A DNA stretch of 64,000 nt from Labia minor (taxonomy: Eukaryota; Arthropoda; Insecta; Dermaptera; Spongiphoridae): positions 17,781,580-17,845,579 of the forward strand of contig OY720344.1 in the NCBI GenBank assembly GCA_963082975.1, given 5' to 3'. Below are positions 1 through 11,113 of the stretch, in pieces. Position 1 is the first letter of the stretch. Each line of letters opens with the position of its first letter. The notes under the pieces were generated by a model. It searched no databases. It was not told where the DNA came from and saw only the letters and a list, made by a program, of their open reading frames with translations. The position numbers were made by a program, and so were the translations under genes.

Positions 1-108
1 TTTATTATTTATTATTTATAATTAATTAAATTTAATTTAAATATAATATATTATGTTATTTAATCCAATTCAAATTGCGAGATAGTCGAGTGGAGACACT
101 CCAGCTAA
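1..108 (+). mobile_element. Helentron-like family B, copy B1 (3' end, cut by window edge)
   Basis: Matches the 3' end of the repeat seen at 20.07-20.67, 24.27-24.86 and 56.72-57.28 kb. It carries the inverted subterminal motif gcgagatagt and then the stem-loop GAGTG-GAGA-CACTC. The 5' part lies outside the window. It runs directly into family A copy A1. The assignment to Helentron-like non-autonomous elements is inferred from this architecture. Confidence 0.6.
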
Positions 109-112
109 TTTT

Positions 113-784
113 TACCGACCGACGATAGTAAGGGAGGTATTGTTTTCACACCAAATTTCACATGTGGAGATTTTTACATATCTCCACGAATCATGCATTT
201 TCTAAACAGAAAAAAGTATTTTTAGCATGATGTCTTCCGTCCGTCTGTCCGTCTGTCCGTCTGTCCGTCCGTCTGTCCGTCCGTCTGTCCGTCTGTCCGT
301 CCGTATAGATGTGTACAGCCTGAACGGCTCAACCGATTTTGATTAAATTTGGTATATTTACTTAATGCATCAGTGGGATGAATTGATCAACTTTTGGTGT
401 ATATCCGGAAACCGGAAGTGGTAGTATTAGCGATCGACGATAGGAAGGAAAGGGTTATTGTCACACCAAATTTCACATGAGGAGATTTTTTTATATATCA
501 CCACGAATCATGCACTTTGTATTGGTTTTATCCTCGAGAAAAATCATATTTATTAGTTTTTACTTGATTTAAAATTATATGACGTCATCAAGCCATTCAT
601 GACGTCACAGTCTGGTCTTACATATATATTATAAATAAAATAAAATTAAAAATATTTATGTTATATTCATATTTGTTTTCTATTACATTAATAGATATAT
701 TAAAATTATTTGAAATTGTTTCTGTAGCTGGAAATTAATTTTTCAAACCGTCGGTCGGTTCGGACCTGGCCACAGGTCAACTTA
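113..784 (+). mobile_element. Helentron-like (DINE-1/mini-me type) family A, copy A1, full length
   Basis: Begins taccgaccgacg and ends with the inverted form cgtcggtcggt, followed by a perfect stem-loop GACCTG-GCCA-CAGGTC (763-778) and aactta. The core is a GTCC/GTCT tetranucleotide microsatellite at about 238-303. Two diverged modules sharing caccaaatttcacatg lie about 315 bp apart (near 150 and 465). Two TGACGTCA palindromes sit exactly 20 bp apart (580, 600). Inverted subterminal repeats plus a 3' hairpin and a GTCY core are known features of DINE-1/mini-me elements of flies. It has no ORF, so any mobility would need a Rep-helicase from elsewhere. Confidence 0.75.
238..303 (+). repeat. 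GTCY microsatellite core of copy A1
   Basis: About sixteen GTCC or GTCT tetramers in a row. The same position holds about eight units in the copy at 25.7 kb and about three in the copies at 28.2 and 44.25 kb, so the core changes length between copies. Confidence 0.9.
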
Positions 785-2702
785 TTTTATATAGATATTT
801 CATTTCAAATTTCGAAAAATGGCTCGTACTTGGTCACCCCTATAAATTATCTATTATTATTATAAATAAGAATATAATTTCATAGTATTAGTCTCTCTCC
901 CAACGTACAAAATAACAGACCTCGCTAATATAAAAGGCAATATTCGAAAACCCAAAGCAACGAGATATTGCAAACTTAGCCTGAAAAGGTATTAGTTGCG
1001 AGGTCCAAAGGGATTTCCAAGACAAAGTGCTTAACTGATGAAAATATTAGAACATTAGGAAAGTATATGATGCTATATTGTCTTCTATATTTTCCATAAT
1101 AATTTTTTTTTATTGATTATATTTTCAAGATATAATACTTATTCCTTTAATTTTAAAAAATTTTGTCTTTCGTCAAATTGACAATGATATGTATTTCCTA
1201 TTTTCTTTTGTGCGTATTGTGGATTGCCATATCATTTACATCTCATCAAAATATTTGTTTTATTTAACAATCCGCTACAGATTCGATTTATTTGTATATG
1301 ATTCTGTTTGTTATTAAAAAAAAGTAAAAGGTAAACCCCTAAATAATCCTTTTAAAGGAAGGGTCTTTCAAGTCGGTTGCCTCATAGACGGGTTAGTGGT
1401 TTTATATAATCAGTACAACGCTTCCTTTCAACTTTGTCTTGATCTTTTACTCATATATTAATTAGTAAATTACCTCATGCCTGAGAATCGAATCTGGATT
1501 TTCGCGTGAGGGAGTAATTTATAAAGAAGTAATGTGTATATTTTCTTTTTAATAAAACATTTCTTCCTAATGTTTTAAATTTATTAATTTATTTTTTTGT
1601 ATTAAAGAATATCCAATTTCAACTATATTAAGATTATTTATTAAAATAAAATAAAAAGTAAAGAATGCAAGCGCACGTAGAAAGAATGTCAGATGACCAA
1701 CTGGCGAAGTATGGTATAGGATGATTAACAATCAGATCGTAATAAGAAGCAGAGAAAGAAAAGAAGAAGTCACATAAGAAAAGATGATCGACAATTTGGA
1801 GGAAACATGTCTTAAAACAAGAACAAGAAGAATAAGATTTTATTTTTTGTGTAGTCAGATTTTTCTTAACCTTTTTACTCTCGAAAAAATAAACCTTGAT
1901 TCTACAAGGTAATACTGATTGAAACAATGTTACTGTTGGATTATTATCGATTATTTTTTTACTCTAATATCAATTACCGTAAATGAAAGTAGTGTGAAGC
2001 TCTCATTGTAGTTTTATAGAAAAATAGAATTTTAAATAATTACAAAAGATAGAATGAAAAGGAGATAAAAAATAGATAAGGAGAAAAATAGAGGAACAGA
2101 AAGAATTAACTTAATCAAAGTGGAAATGTGATAATAAATATATTATAGGCAATTCAAAGAAAAGATGCGAGAGAGAGTCTCAGTCTAATGGGAATTGCAT
2201 GATTCTAACCACCCACACATATACTATTACATTTTTATTTTTTAAAGTCAGCTCTTTCTATTCCTTTTTTTTTTAATATCCATTGGGAATCTACACTAAA
2301 ATAAATGTCATTCAATTTACTTCTTTTTTTATGTATATTTTTGAAATGTTTTACTATAGTTTCAAAAAAAAAAAAAAAAATTGAAAATATTTCAGTTTAA
2401 AATAAATTTCTTTATTTTTCAATTTTTATTTTTACTCTCATTTATATAATAGATATGACTATACATATAATCTTAATGAAATAAAATTACTGTTAGGAGA
2501 TAAACACTGGAATAATTTTATATTATAAAGTTCCAATAAAAATCACCTGTGCTAGTGGTTATATTACGAATTGTTTGATTAAATTAACATTAACTGTAAC
2601 TTAAATCATATCAAAGAAAGATTATAACAAGCGGCATTCTCAGAAAATTTCTGAGCGTACGTTAAGTCATTGATTCATTCACCTAAACCTTGAAACACAT
2701 TC
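785..2702. other. AT-rich intergenic stretch
   Basis: No gene, RNA or recognisable repeat seen. The short ORF at 1634-1927 on the minus strand has low-complexity composition and no motif. A poly(A) run is at about 2365. Confidence 0.5.
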
Positions 2703-2982
2703 ACCTCCTCCAGATCTATCTATCTCTGTGGCTCAAAACTCGAAAGTTCTTGGCCGCAGCAACCACACTTCTCCAACTATCCATATCCTGAGCCACAACC
2801 CTCCTATCCATACCCTCTCCTATCTCTCTCACGTCCCTTCCTACATTGTCTACCCACCGGGTCCTTGGTCGTCCAAGTTTCCCAATCGGTCTCCCGATTG
2901 CAACCTCACTTTAAATTCTTCTCGAATATTATTATTCTTTGTGATTACAGAACCTAAGTATTTAAATTTACCTCCTCCAGAT
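2703..2982 (-). mobile_element. RTE-like LINE fragment with 13-bp target-site duplication
   Basis: The body (2716-2969) is the 3' end of the LINE also seen at 46.7 and 63.1-63.9 kb, reading on the minus strand. It includes the end of the C-terminal coding part and a tatc/gata microsatellite tail. Compared with the 63-kb copy, about 360 bp are missing where the cccaa and tcgg blocks join (near 2880-2890). Both sides carry acctcctccagat (2703-2715 and 2970-2982), a 13-bp target-site duplication typical of target-primed insertion. Clade assignment is by resemblance of the encoded C-terminus to RTE-type elements. Confidence 0.75.
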
Positions 2983-4080
2983 ACTTTTTGAATATGCGGT
3001 TAAACCAGTAGTTTTTATACTCTCTCGTCCCCGACCCTTGAAGAGATACTTCCTAATAGATATAATAGATACTCTGCCTTCACTATCTGATTCACCTGAA
3101 AACATCTTTACATTTTCCATACACGGGGAATTTTCACCACTAATTAACCAACTACTAGTTTATTTTATGGAATATTTTTTTTAAGTTTGTCACCTAGCAA
3201 GCAGTATAAAATAAATTTATATATATATATTATTTTTTTAATTAAATTTTTTGTTTCCATCGCTTAAAATCGAAATTTGACCCAACATTAACATATTGAT
3301 TATAAAATTTTGTAAATAGAAATAACAAAGCTTTTTTATTATATATATAATGTATTGAATTATAAATTTAGATTGGTAATATAAAGAAAAGAATAGAATA
3401 ATAATTTTATAATCAATTATTTTTTATTAGGTAAATATACTTTTATAATAACAAACATTTATTAAATAAATTAATTTTTTTCATGAAACTAGATTTTTTT
3501 ATAACTAAATGTATATTTATTTATTTATTTTTTCAAATAAAGTCCAACCTATCAAGTAATCACAATTTCCCTCCCAGCTAATTCAAGTTGACTCCTGAGA
3601 TGATAAATCAGCCCTTCAAACTTAAAGAATAATATTTTTGTAAGTTGCTCTTGAGCCAGCTAGATTCACGAGAAGTTTTTGGTACCCAATTTATATTAAT
3701 TTAAAAAGACCTTCGCATCATCGTAGCCCTTTTGAGACGAGAATCTCCAACGTCTCAAGCTCCAGATGGAAAACTACCAGTGGCTAGAATAAAGTGACCA
3801 GTTACACAACTTCCAATTTTTTATTAAGATTTTTTCACAAATTTTTTCTACCCACATATTAGTGGACATGAATCAATATTCGAAGTTTAATAGATACATA
3901 CTTCAAATTCTTCTATCACAATACAGAATTCTGTCTATCACATAAATCTATATCATGTGTGTGCGTATGAACCTGAAATATCTCTAAAAGAGCCTAAATA
4001 ACAAGCTTAGATACTATATAGAAGACTAGTTGAATTGATTTGCTTTATTTATATCAGTCAAATATTCTAGCGTTAAACAT
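2983..4080. other. AT-rich intergenic stretch
   Basis: Nothing recognised. A slightly GC-richer, apparently single-copy patch lies at about 3590-3790. Confidence 0.45.
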
Positions 4081-4109
4081 GTGCCATTTTGGGCCTCAAA
4101 TATCGATAT

Positions 4110-4870
4110 GCGGACAGCATTGATTTTTGCATTGAAGAAAACTGCTGCAAAATTGCATCAAATGCTTATCAAAGCTTATAGCGACCATATTCTTGGTAAA
4201 TTACAGTGATTTGAGTGGCTTAAAAAATTCAAAAGTGTTGATTTTGATGTTAGGTACGAAGTCTGTAGTAGGCTGGCCAAGAAGTTTGAAGACAGTGAAT
4301 TTAAAGAATTGTTGGATGAAGATGATATTAAAACGCAACAACAACTTACAGATCAATTAAAACAAAATCTATGGGAAACATCCAAAAGATAGGATAATGG
4401 GTTTCACATGAATTGAATGGAAGACAACAGGAAAACTGAATGCAATTGCAAGACGATATCGTTAAAGACAATGCTCTGTATTTGCTATGACAGAAGGACT
4501 GTTAAAACCTGGCGAAAGTGTTAATACTGAACGGTATCAACAACAAATAGTGAATTTGAACCTGGCTTTGCGTTAAAAAAGACCACACCAAAGGGTAGCA
4601 CAAAGTAATTTTGCTTCATGATAATGCACCGTAGCAACAGAAACAATTTAAACGTTTAATATATTATGCTGTTTGATATTAAGACCATGCTCCATCATTT
4701 ATTTGCATCAATAAGGCACGCAATGGCTGACCGGAACTTCGCTAATAACAAAAATACAAAAATGGCCGAATGGGTAATTTGCTTCAAAAGAGCATGATTT
4801 TTTGTCGTAATATTCACAAATTGTCAGAGAGGTGGAAGATATGTATAGCAAATGATGAATTGAATAAAAT
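4110..4870 (+). pseudogene. Mariner transposase relic
   Basis: Conceptual translation in shifting frames shows parts of a mariner transposase in order: the helix-turn-helix region with FEDSEFKELLDED (about 4280-4325), the LLKPGESVNTERYQQQ block (about 4500-4550), an LLHDNAP catalytic-Asp block (about 4612-4632), and the C-terminal FFCRNIHKLSERWKICIAND (about 4795-4860). Many stops and frameshifts interrupt it, and the stretch holding the first catalytic Asp is not seen. Mariners cut and paste into TA dinucleotides in the nucleus. No terminal inverted repeats were identified, so element boundaries are approximate. This is an inactive old copy, unlike the other mariner pieces in subfamily details. 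Confidence 0.75.
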
Positions 4871-4979
4871 AACTTTTATTCCTTTGATAGATACGTTTGT
4901 GTTTATACGTTTATCTGTACTACAGAAATTCCAGTTTCACTTAATGTATTATCAAAATCATCACTCTTAAAAATCTTTA

Positions 4980-5455
4980 TTTAAATCGAAATTTTTAATT
5001 AATCAATTTCCACCAATTAGTCAAGTTTTTGATGGATTAGAGGATAAATTAAGTTTTATCTTCGGGAACAAGTAAATGTCAATTTGTTCATTGGAAATTA
5101 GTTAAAATTTGAGTAGAAAGTTCCATCCAAACAAACAGAGTGAGTTACATAATATAATGTAATATTAATGAAGAAATTCAAAATCTAAATATAGAATTAA
5201 ATACATATTATATGAAAATTGAAAAAACCCAGATTTTTTTGTAGTTAACATAACGTTTTATTCAAAACAAATTTTAATTTTTAATTTTTTTTCTAGTTTA
5301 TTTCTTTATCAAATTATGATAAAATATTGGAATAATAGAATTGTGGTTTTTCATGTTTTATAATTTATTTCAAAATGTTGAAAAGTTTGCTCATTTATGT
5401 TTTTTAAAATAAAAAAAAACGACTTGTTGGTATACCTAGTTTCAGTTGGATGGAA
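4980..5455. other. AT-rich intergenic stretch
   Basis: No gene or repeat recognised. It directly precedes the GC-richer island. Confidence 0.45.
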
Positions 5456-5459
5456 CATG

Positions 5460-6082
5460 AATGAACTCCGGGGCTCACTCTGATGATTAATTATGCTCAG
5501 GGGAGAGATATCCCTCTCTTCTATCCTGTTTGCCTCTCTACCCCTCCTTCATCCCTTTTCCCTCTCTTCCTCCCTTCCTCCCTGCCTCATTTCCCCCACT
5601 TTCCCAATCATTTTGGCCAAGTAAGGAGGCGGGAACAACCTGTGAACTACTTGTTGAAGCAGCAACAAACCGATCAATGGTGGGATAGTGCAATACCTTT
5701 TTTGCCAGGTGCAAGGCAAGCCGTTCAGGTCAGCCAATCTGACGCATGCGCATACGAGACATGGGTGGTGTTGTATGGTGAGAGGGGTAGGATGGAAAAT
5801 GGATGTTGGGGGTGGCCTAGGGTAGTTGGGTTAGCACGCATACTCCACTAAACGCAAATCGGCAAGACGGCACGGCGACGTATCTCTCTCTCCTCTCTCA
5901 TTCGACCAACGGCATTCATTCCAGGCAGTCAGCCAGCTAGCCAGCCAGCCATCCAGCCCCTAGCCGCTTAGCATCATTTATATCCCACCACCATAAACCC
6001 CTCAACCCTATATCCTCCCGCCCACCCCCGCAAAACGAGACAGCTGCAATTTCAGCAGCAGAAGTGGCACCAAACATCATAG
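5460..6082 (+). promoter_or_regulatory. Candidate host promoter and non-coding first exon
   Basis: A GC-richer, apparently single-copy island in very AT-rich DNA. It holds a CCAAT box (5734-5738) and GCATGCGCA (5744-5752), which matches the core of the NRF-1/ewg site known from metazoan promoters. About 330 bp downstream, atcatAG|GTAAGC (donor between 6082 and 6083) is a strong 5' splice-site consensus. After it the sequence drops at once to AT-rich, intron-like DNA. The short ORFs over the island (5483-5851 plus, 5549-5737 minus) have no known motif and are probably chance. A plus-strand 5' untranslated exon feeding a long intron is inferred, not shown. The gene is unknown. Confidence 0.45.
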
Positions 6083-6705
6083 GTAAGCCTAAATTAATAT
6101 TTTATTAATTGATTGTTTAAATATGATTAATTGACCAAGAAGTAAATTCACATCAAATAGATTCTTTTAGCAATAGATTAATTATTTATTTATATTGTTA
6201 ACTTTTCATTTTAATAATCATTATTTATATATTATTAATTTGCATATTAATAATTCTTAATTTATAGGTATATAATTGATATTTATAAATATTCTAGATT
6301 AAAGAAACTTTAATAAAATTTTAAAAAATCTGGATTTTTCTTTTTCTTTTCGAAATCTTTTCGTAATCTAAATTTAAATCAAAAAATAAATAAAGAAAAA
6401 AGGAGGTACTTAGTATAAATAAATTTTATTTAACGAGAAAGACTTGACTTATACGTATATATATATATATATATATACTCCCCTCCTAGCGACCGAATGA
6501 ACGAACACAACCTGTTGCCCGGAATCCATGAAATTTTCTCTCCCACCTTGTCTTTCTTCTTCGTATCGATTCAATTCAACCAGTTTCATTCATTTTTCAC
6601 CCCTCCATTGCAATCGCTTTCCATTGAAAAAAAAAACAAACTAGACGAAATTCCATTCTCGAATTGACATACATATAAAATATACACTGATTTTATTTTC
6701 AAGAA

Positions 6706-6740
<35 letters not shown>
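6083..6740 (+). other. AT-rich stretch, possible start of an intron
   Basis: Follows the candidate splice donor at 6083. Contains AT-rich filler, a TA microsatellite near 6458-6476 and another at about 6711-6738. Nothing else seen. Confidence 0.4.
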
Positions 6741-6742
<2 letters not shown>

Positions 6743-6754
6743 TATATATAAAGA

Positions 6755-7065
6755 GAGAGATGTTCTTAGTTCAAAAGTGATTGAAAATTTTGGTTTTTTG
6801 CAAAAAAATTGATCTATATTGATATTAACTATTCTCCTGAAAACAGCTCTTTTAAGATATGATACATAGATAGCGCTATTTAAATTTCCAGAAAAACGTA
6901 GAAGTTTTTAGCTTTTAAAGCGATATAGTCTCTTAAGTCTCTTTATTTTGGGAACAGAAAACAAGTCACACTGAGCCATACCTGGTGAATAAGGCGAATG
7001 GGGTATTATTACCTAGCTGTTTTTGACCAAACATTCTTAAAATAGCAATATAATGTTAGAAGGTA
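6755..7065 (-). pseudogene. Mariner transposase C-terminal relic
   Basis: Minus-strand translation shows HSPYSPGMAQCDLFSVPK, a decayed form of the PYSPDLAPCDFFLFPK block that includes the third catalytic Asp of mariner transposases. It is followed (about 6760-6830) by remains of the C-terminal tail. Stops and a shortened C-terminal domain show it is dead. The N-terminal two thirds are absent. It resembles the family at 46.9-47.3 kb more than the other mariners here. Confidence 0.6.
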
Positions 7066-9080
7066 TACGGGTGTAAAAGTCATGAATTATTTAAAAAATT
7101 ATTTAAAATTTGTACATTTTCTTTAAACTGCTTCGTCTAAACAGCAGTAGGTATATCTTATTGATCGTTTGATCCAGTTGCAATAAGAGGAAACAAAATA
7201 GCGCGAAAGGAATAATACAATCCGGAAAATATAAAATCTTGTTGCTTATAAATAAATGGGTTGTACAATTTACAAGTATCTTTCTTACAAATAAAATGAT
7301 TTATTTATTTTCAAATAATTCAATTAAGTTTATAGATCAACGAGTAAGTTGATTGATATCTTGATCTGCAAAATTAGATAACTAGATATCGTCAACTATG
7401 GATAATTTATTTTACTTATTTATTCATTTTTTTGTAAATTAATGAATAAAAAAATTCTTATTAACCAACTTTTCATAAATAAATCAATACGTTTTTTTTT
7501 CATTAAAATGAATTTACATTAATAATATTTAATAACAAAAAGATGGAAGCAGGCATAACCTTTTTTTCATTTCATATTTTTAATTACTTATTTTTTATAT
7601 AAAGAAAATAGATTTTTTTAAAAAAATATATAAGATAATACATATATTATGCAAAATACAATATTGAAACCCAAAAACATCAATTTCTTGTTTTGGATAT
7701 CAATTATAAATTCCCCTGAAATCTCTGAAAATTAATATATTTAATTTATTTTCTCTGTATTTTTTATGATTTTTAATATTATTATATAAAAAGAAAAAAT
7801 TTAAGCTCACAAATCATTTCTTGAAAAGAAAAAATAATAAATAAAATAAAATACGGAAAAAGATGAAAGACCAGAACGAACGAAATCTCTTGTAAACTTT
7901 CTTATAATATAAGATTAGGTTAAAAAAGAAAATCCCTCAAAAACATTTTCAAGATAGAGTCTTTACTTCCATCGTCCGGAAATGTATTTATTTTTTTACG
8001 TATCTTTATCGTTAAAACTATAAATTTCATTTTTATAATAAAATATTTTTAAGTATATAATATTTATAAATACATTAAATCAAAAAATATATCAGTGCAT
8101 TATAATAAAATATAAAATTGACTATAATAGTATATATATAATTATTATTATATTATATTTTAAATAATTTTCAACAATTTTAAGTGTTGTTTTCTAAATT
8201 AATCATTAATTAAATTGGTTAATTAATGATTAATTTTTTATATAATAAAATCCAATAAGGGTACGAAATGTCGACTAAAACAATATTTTTTTTAATACCT
8301 ATTATTATTTTATTGATGTACTTTATTTTCTCCAATCATATAAAATAATCTATAACAGATATAATCTGCATACAACTGTTAAAAAAAAAACAAAATATTT
8401 TATAAATTACAATGAAATAGTAAAATAAAAATATAGTATATATTAAAAATAATTTATAATGTATATATATCTACTTAAGAAAGTAATTATTTTCAAATTA
8501 TTCTTCCTCATTCAACTTTCAATTAATTTTATTTTAATATTTTATCTTCCAAGCATATAATGTTGAAACTGCTGATGCTGCTACTAATGATTATAATGAT
8601 GATAAAAATAATTTTATGTTTATCATAAAGAAAAAACATACTCTTTTATATTTAATAGTAATTTCCTTCTCTCATTTTATGATTTCAAATAATTTGTAAA
8701 CGCTTACCAAGGAAAAAAAAGAATTAAACCCTCTTAGAACTCTTAACTTCCTTAATATTGTCAAATAGTTTTTAAATTTAAGAATAGATAATCGATAATT
8801 AATATAAAATAATAAAGGAACGCATATTTTTCATAAAAAATTAATTATCTTAATAACTTAAAAATATATGGTATAATAATATAATAATAATTATTATTAT
8901 ATTTCACTAAAATTCCTCTCATTTGTATTTTCTTTTCAGATTATTTTAATTGTTTATTTTTTTTCAAAAAAGATTCCAATGGCAGATTAGGACTTGGTTT
9001 AAAAATAATTAGCTATTAAAAATAATTAAATTTAAAATGACATTTCTAATTGTATGTAACCTATATCTTAATTTATCTTA
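7066..9080. other. AT-rich intergenic stretch
   Basis: Extremely AT-rich with homopolymer and TA runs. No gene or repeat family recognised. Confidence 0.45.
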
Positions 9081-9082
9081 TT

Positions 9083-9626
9083 ACACTAGCAAAAATATAT
9101 ATAAAATATAAATATGTATAATTTTATTATATATATATATATATATACATTTATATTTTTGAAATATTAAACCGCTCGAAGGATTATTTTGGAAATTCAT
9201 ACCATAGATAATTTTTATAAAGAAAAATCGATCTATATTGGTTTCAGCCTCGGGAAAAATCATCTTTATTAGTTTTTTCTTAATTTTAAATAGGAAATTT
9301 AAATGACGTCAGCAACTACGTCAGACCGAGCACTTTCTTAAATACAAATAAATATAATATAATATATATATATATATATAAATATAATTAAAATCAAATT
9401 ACGAAATATAACTTATTTTATATCCACAGGCCATACTTTTTTGTCTTTCAGTGCATTAATACGTACGTTTAAGGGGTGTATGTTTTATGACTAGTTTTTT
9501 TTAATTTGTTTTTTTAAATAATTTGAATGGTGATTCGGTGAATCAGGTATTAATATTACCAGCCAAACCCGATAATAAGGAATAATTTTTTTAACGACCG
9601 AGAGATGGCTCGGTGAACCAGGTACT
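9083..9626 (+). mobile_element. Helentron-like family C, copy C1
   Basis: Starts near actagcaaaaat, followed by a TA-rich run. The middle block cagcctcgggaaaaatca...tttttcttaa is shared with family A. Then comes atgacgtcagcaactacgtc. It ends with stem-loop ACCGAG-AGATGG-CTCGGT followed by gaaccaggtact. A second diverged hairpin end lies just upstream (about 9527-9550). There is no ORF. Family C is defined from seven copies in this window. Its Helitron-order placement rests on the 3' hairpin and homology to family A, so it is less certain than A or B. Confidence 0.6.
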
Positions 9627-9639
9627 GAATTATTAAAAT

Positions 9640-10410
9640 TAAAACTAATTTTATTTTTTAATTGAGTCTGCTCCTCAATTTCCTCAATACATATATGAAA
9701 TATTCAATTAATATTTATATATTTAACTTGAATAAATAAATATTCGTATATTTAACCTATAATATTAATTAAATGATAATACTTAGCCCTTTTAAATAGA
9801 ATTTAATAAAAAAATTAAAAAATAATTTAAAAGCAAAGAAAGAGAGTAAAATATTTAATTTAATTTAATTTTTTTTTATTTTTAATTTAACATTCTAATT
9901 AAAATGACAGATATAAATGTACAAAAACAAAAGACGAGAATTTCTTCAAATCTTTTTTCTTAGTTATCATTTTAATTAAATTTTGAAAAACGAATAAATC
10001 AAATAATTAAACTTTCTCTAGAATTGTCAGTGATTGAAAAATAATGGTATATCTATATTATATAGCTTATTTTAATATATGTAAATTAATAATATAATAG
10101 AATATTTTTTTTCAAAGATCAAGATATCATTTATATTTTTATAGTAGTTAGAAAACGTTATTTACCTAAAAATAACATGGATAAATTGATTAATGCTCCT
10201 TTGTAAAAACTATGATTCATTTACACATACATTCAAATATTATTATGAAATTTTAACAATTTTTGGTTCATCATTATTTATACAAAATGTATTATTTTAT
10301 AGATTAGGCAAACTGCGCATATTACATTAAACATTTAAATCTAATTATTATAAATATTATGATTATTATTTATTAGTATTTTTTTTACTGAATCTCGGTG
10401 AATGGTAATG
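9640..10410. other. AT-rich intergenic stretch
   Basis: No gene or repeat recognised. Confidence 0.45.
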
Positions 10411-10424
10411 TAAAGTATCGGAAA

Positions 10425-10517
10425 AAAGTTATTGGCAGCCAATGGCAATGGGCCTTCTAACCGGTTGATTGTACATCATCGACCTCATGGCGATAACATT
10501 TTTCTGTCACTCTATCT
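10425..10517 (-). repeat. Relative of the fold-back repeat at 41.2-41.5 kb
   Basis: The blocks ggcaatgggccttctaacc, ggttgattg, catcgacctcatggcgat and aacatttttctgtcactcta follow in the same order as the unit at 41.2-41.5 kb, with many changes. The outer hAT at 10518 is inserted at its end. Confidence 0.55.
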
Positions 10518-11113
10518 CAGTGATTCTCAACCACTGTGCCGCGGCACTCTAGTGCAGTGCTCCACAACCTTTTCTTACCCACGGCACACAAAAATTGTTT
10601 CTAGAATTTTGCGGCACATCAAAAGCTGAAATATATATATATGTAGGTTTGTATGTAGAAATTAATTTAATACGTTTGTTTACGCGAGTGTGTTATAAAG
10701 GTGACAAGCGCTTGTATTTATAATCTCAGAAAAATGACACTATTAGAAATGACAATAAACTTACATATAAAATTATGCGGATTTCTAAAAGTTTCATTTG
10801 ATCGCGGCGGCACACCTGTATCTCCTTTAAGGCACACCAGTGTGCCGCGGCACACCGGTTGCGGAGCACTGCTCTAGTGTACCGCGAGATTTTCAAAAGT
10901 GTGCCGCGAGATTATGAGGCTCTTAAACATTTCCGACTTTTTTTCTAAATTTGTTCAATTTGGTTCTTAAAAAAAAAAAAAAAAAGTAAACCGTCTTTGG
11001 GACCATTTTTTTCAATATGGTAAACTTTTACACTTATCTTTTTCTTTGTGTACCGCTAAATTTTTAAACCGTTAAAAGTGTGCCGCGGTAAAAAAAAAGG
11101 TTGAGCATCACTG
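10518..11113 (+). mobile_element. Non-autonomous hAT element (outer), interrupted
   Basis: Terminal inverted repeats CAGTGATTCTCAACC and GGTTGAGCATCACTG differ at one of 15 positions, and the gtgccgcg-rich interior is typical of hAT elements. The 8-bp flanks do not match convincingly, so this copy is old or rearranged. It is split by a second hAT at 10555-10871. Removing that insert and one duplication rejoins ...cactctagtg to taccgcgag.... It has no transposase. Confidence 0.75.
10547..10879 (+). mobile_element. Non-autonomous hAT element (inner) with 8-bp duplication
   Basis: The element (10555-10871, 317 bp) has ends CAGTGCTCCACAACC and GGTTGCGGAGCACTG. It is flanked by a perfect 8-bp duplication CTCTAGTG (10547-10554 and 10872-10879). 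It sits inside the older hAT copy and is therefore younger. It has no ORF with transposase motifs. Confidence 0.9.

Noticed and set aside
240..303. CRISPR-like array
   Set aside because: Short tetranucleotide microsatellite in a eukaryotic repeat; no repeat-spacer structure.
1634..1927. 97-codon minus ORF
   Set aside because: AT-rich, F/Y/S/K-biased composition typical of random frames here; no domain or conserved block.
5483..5851. 122-codon plus ORF and 62-codon minus ORF
   Set aside because: Overlapping frames on both strands, low-complexity pyrimidine/purine composition, no motif. The island is better read as promoter and untranslated exon.
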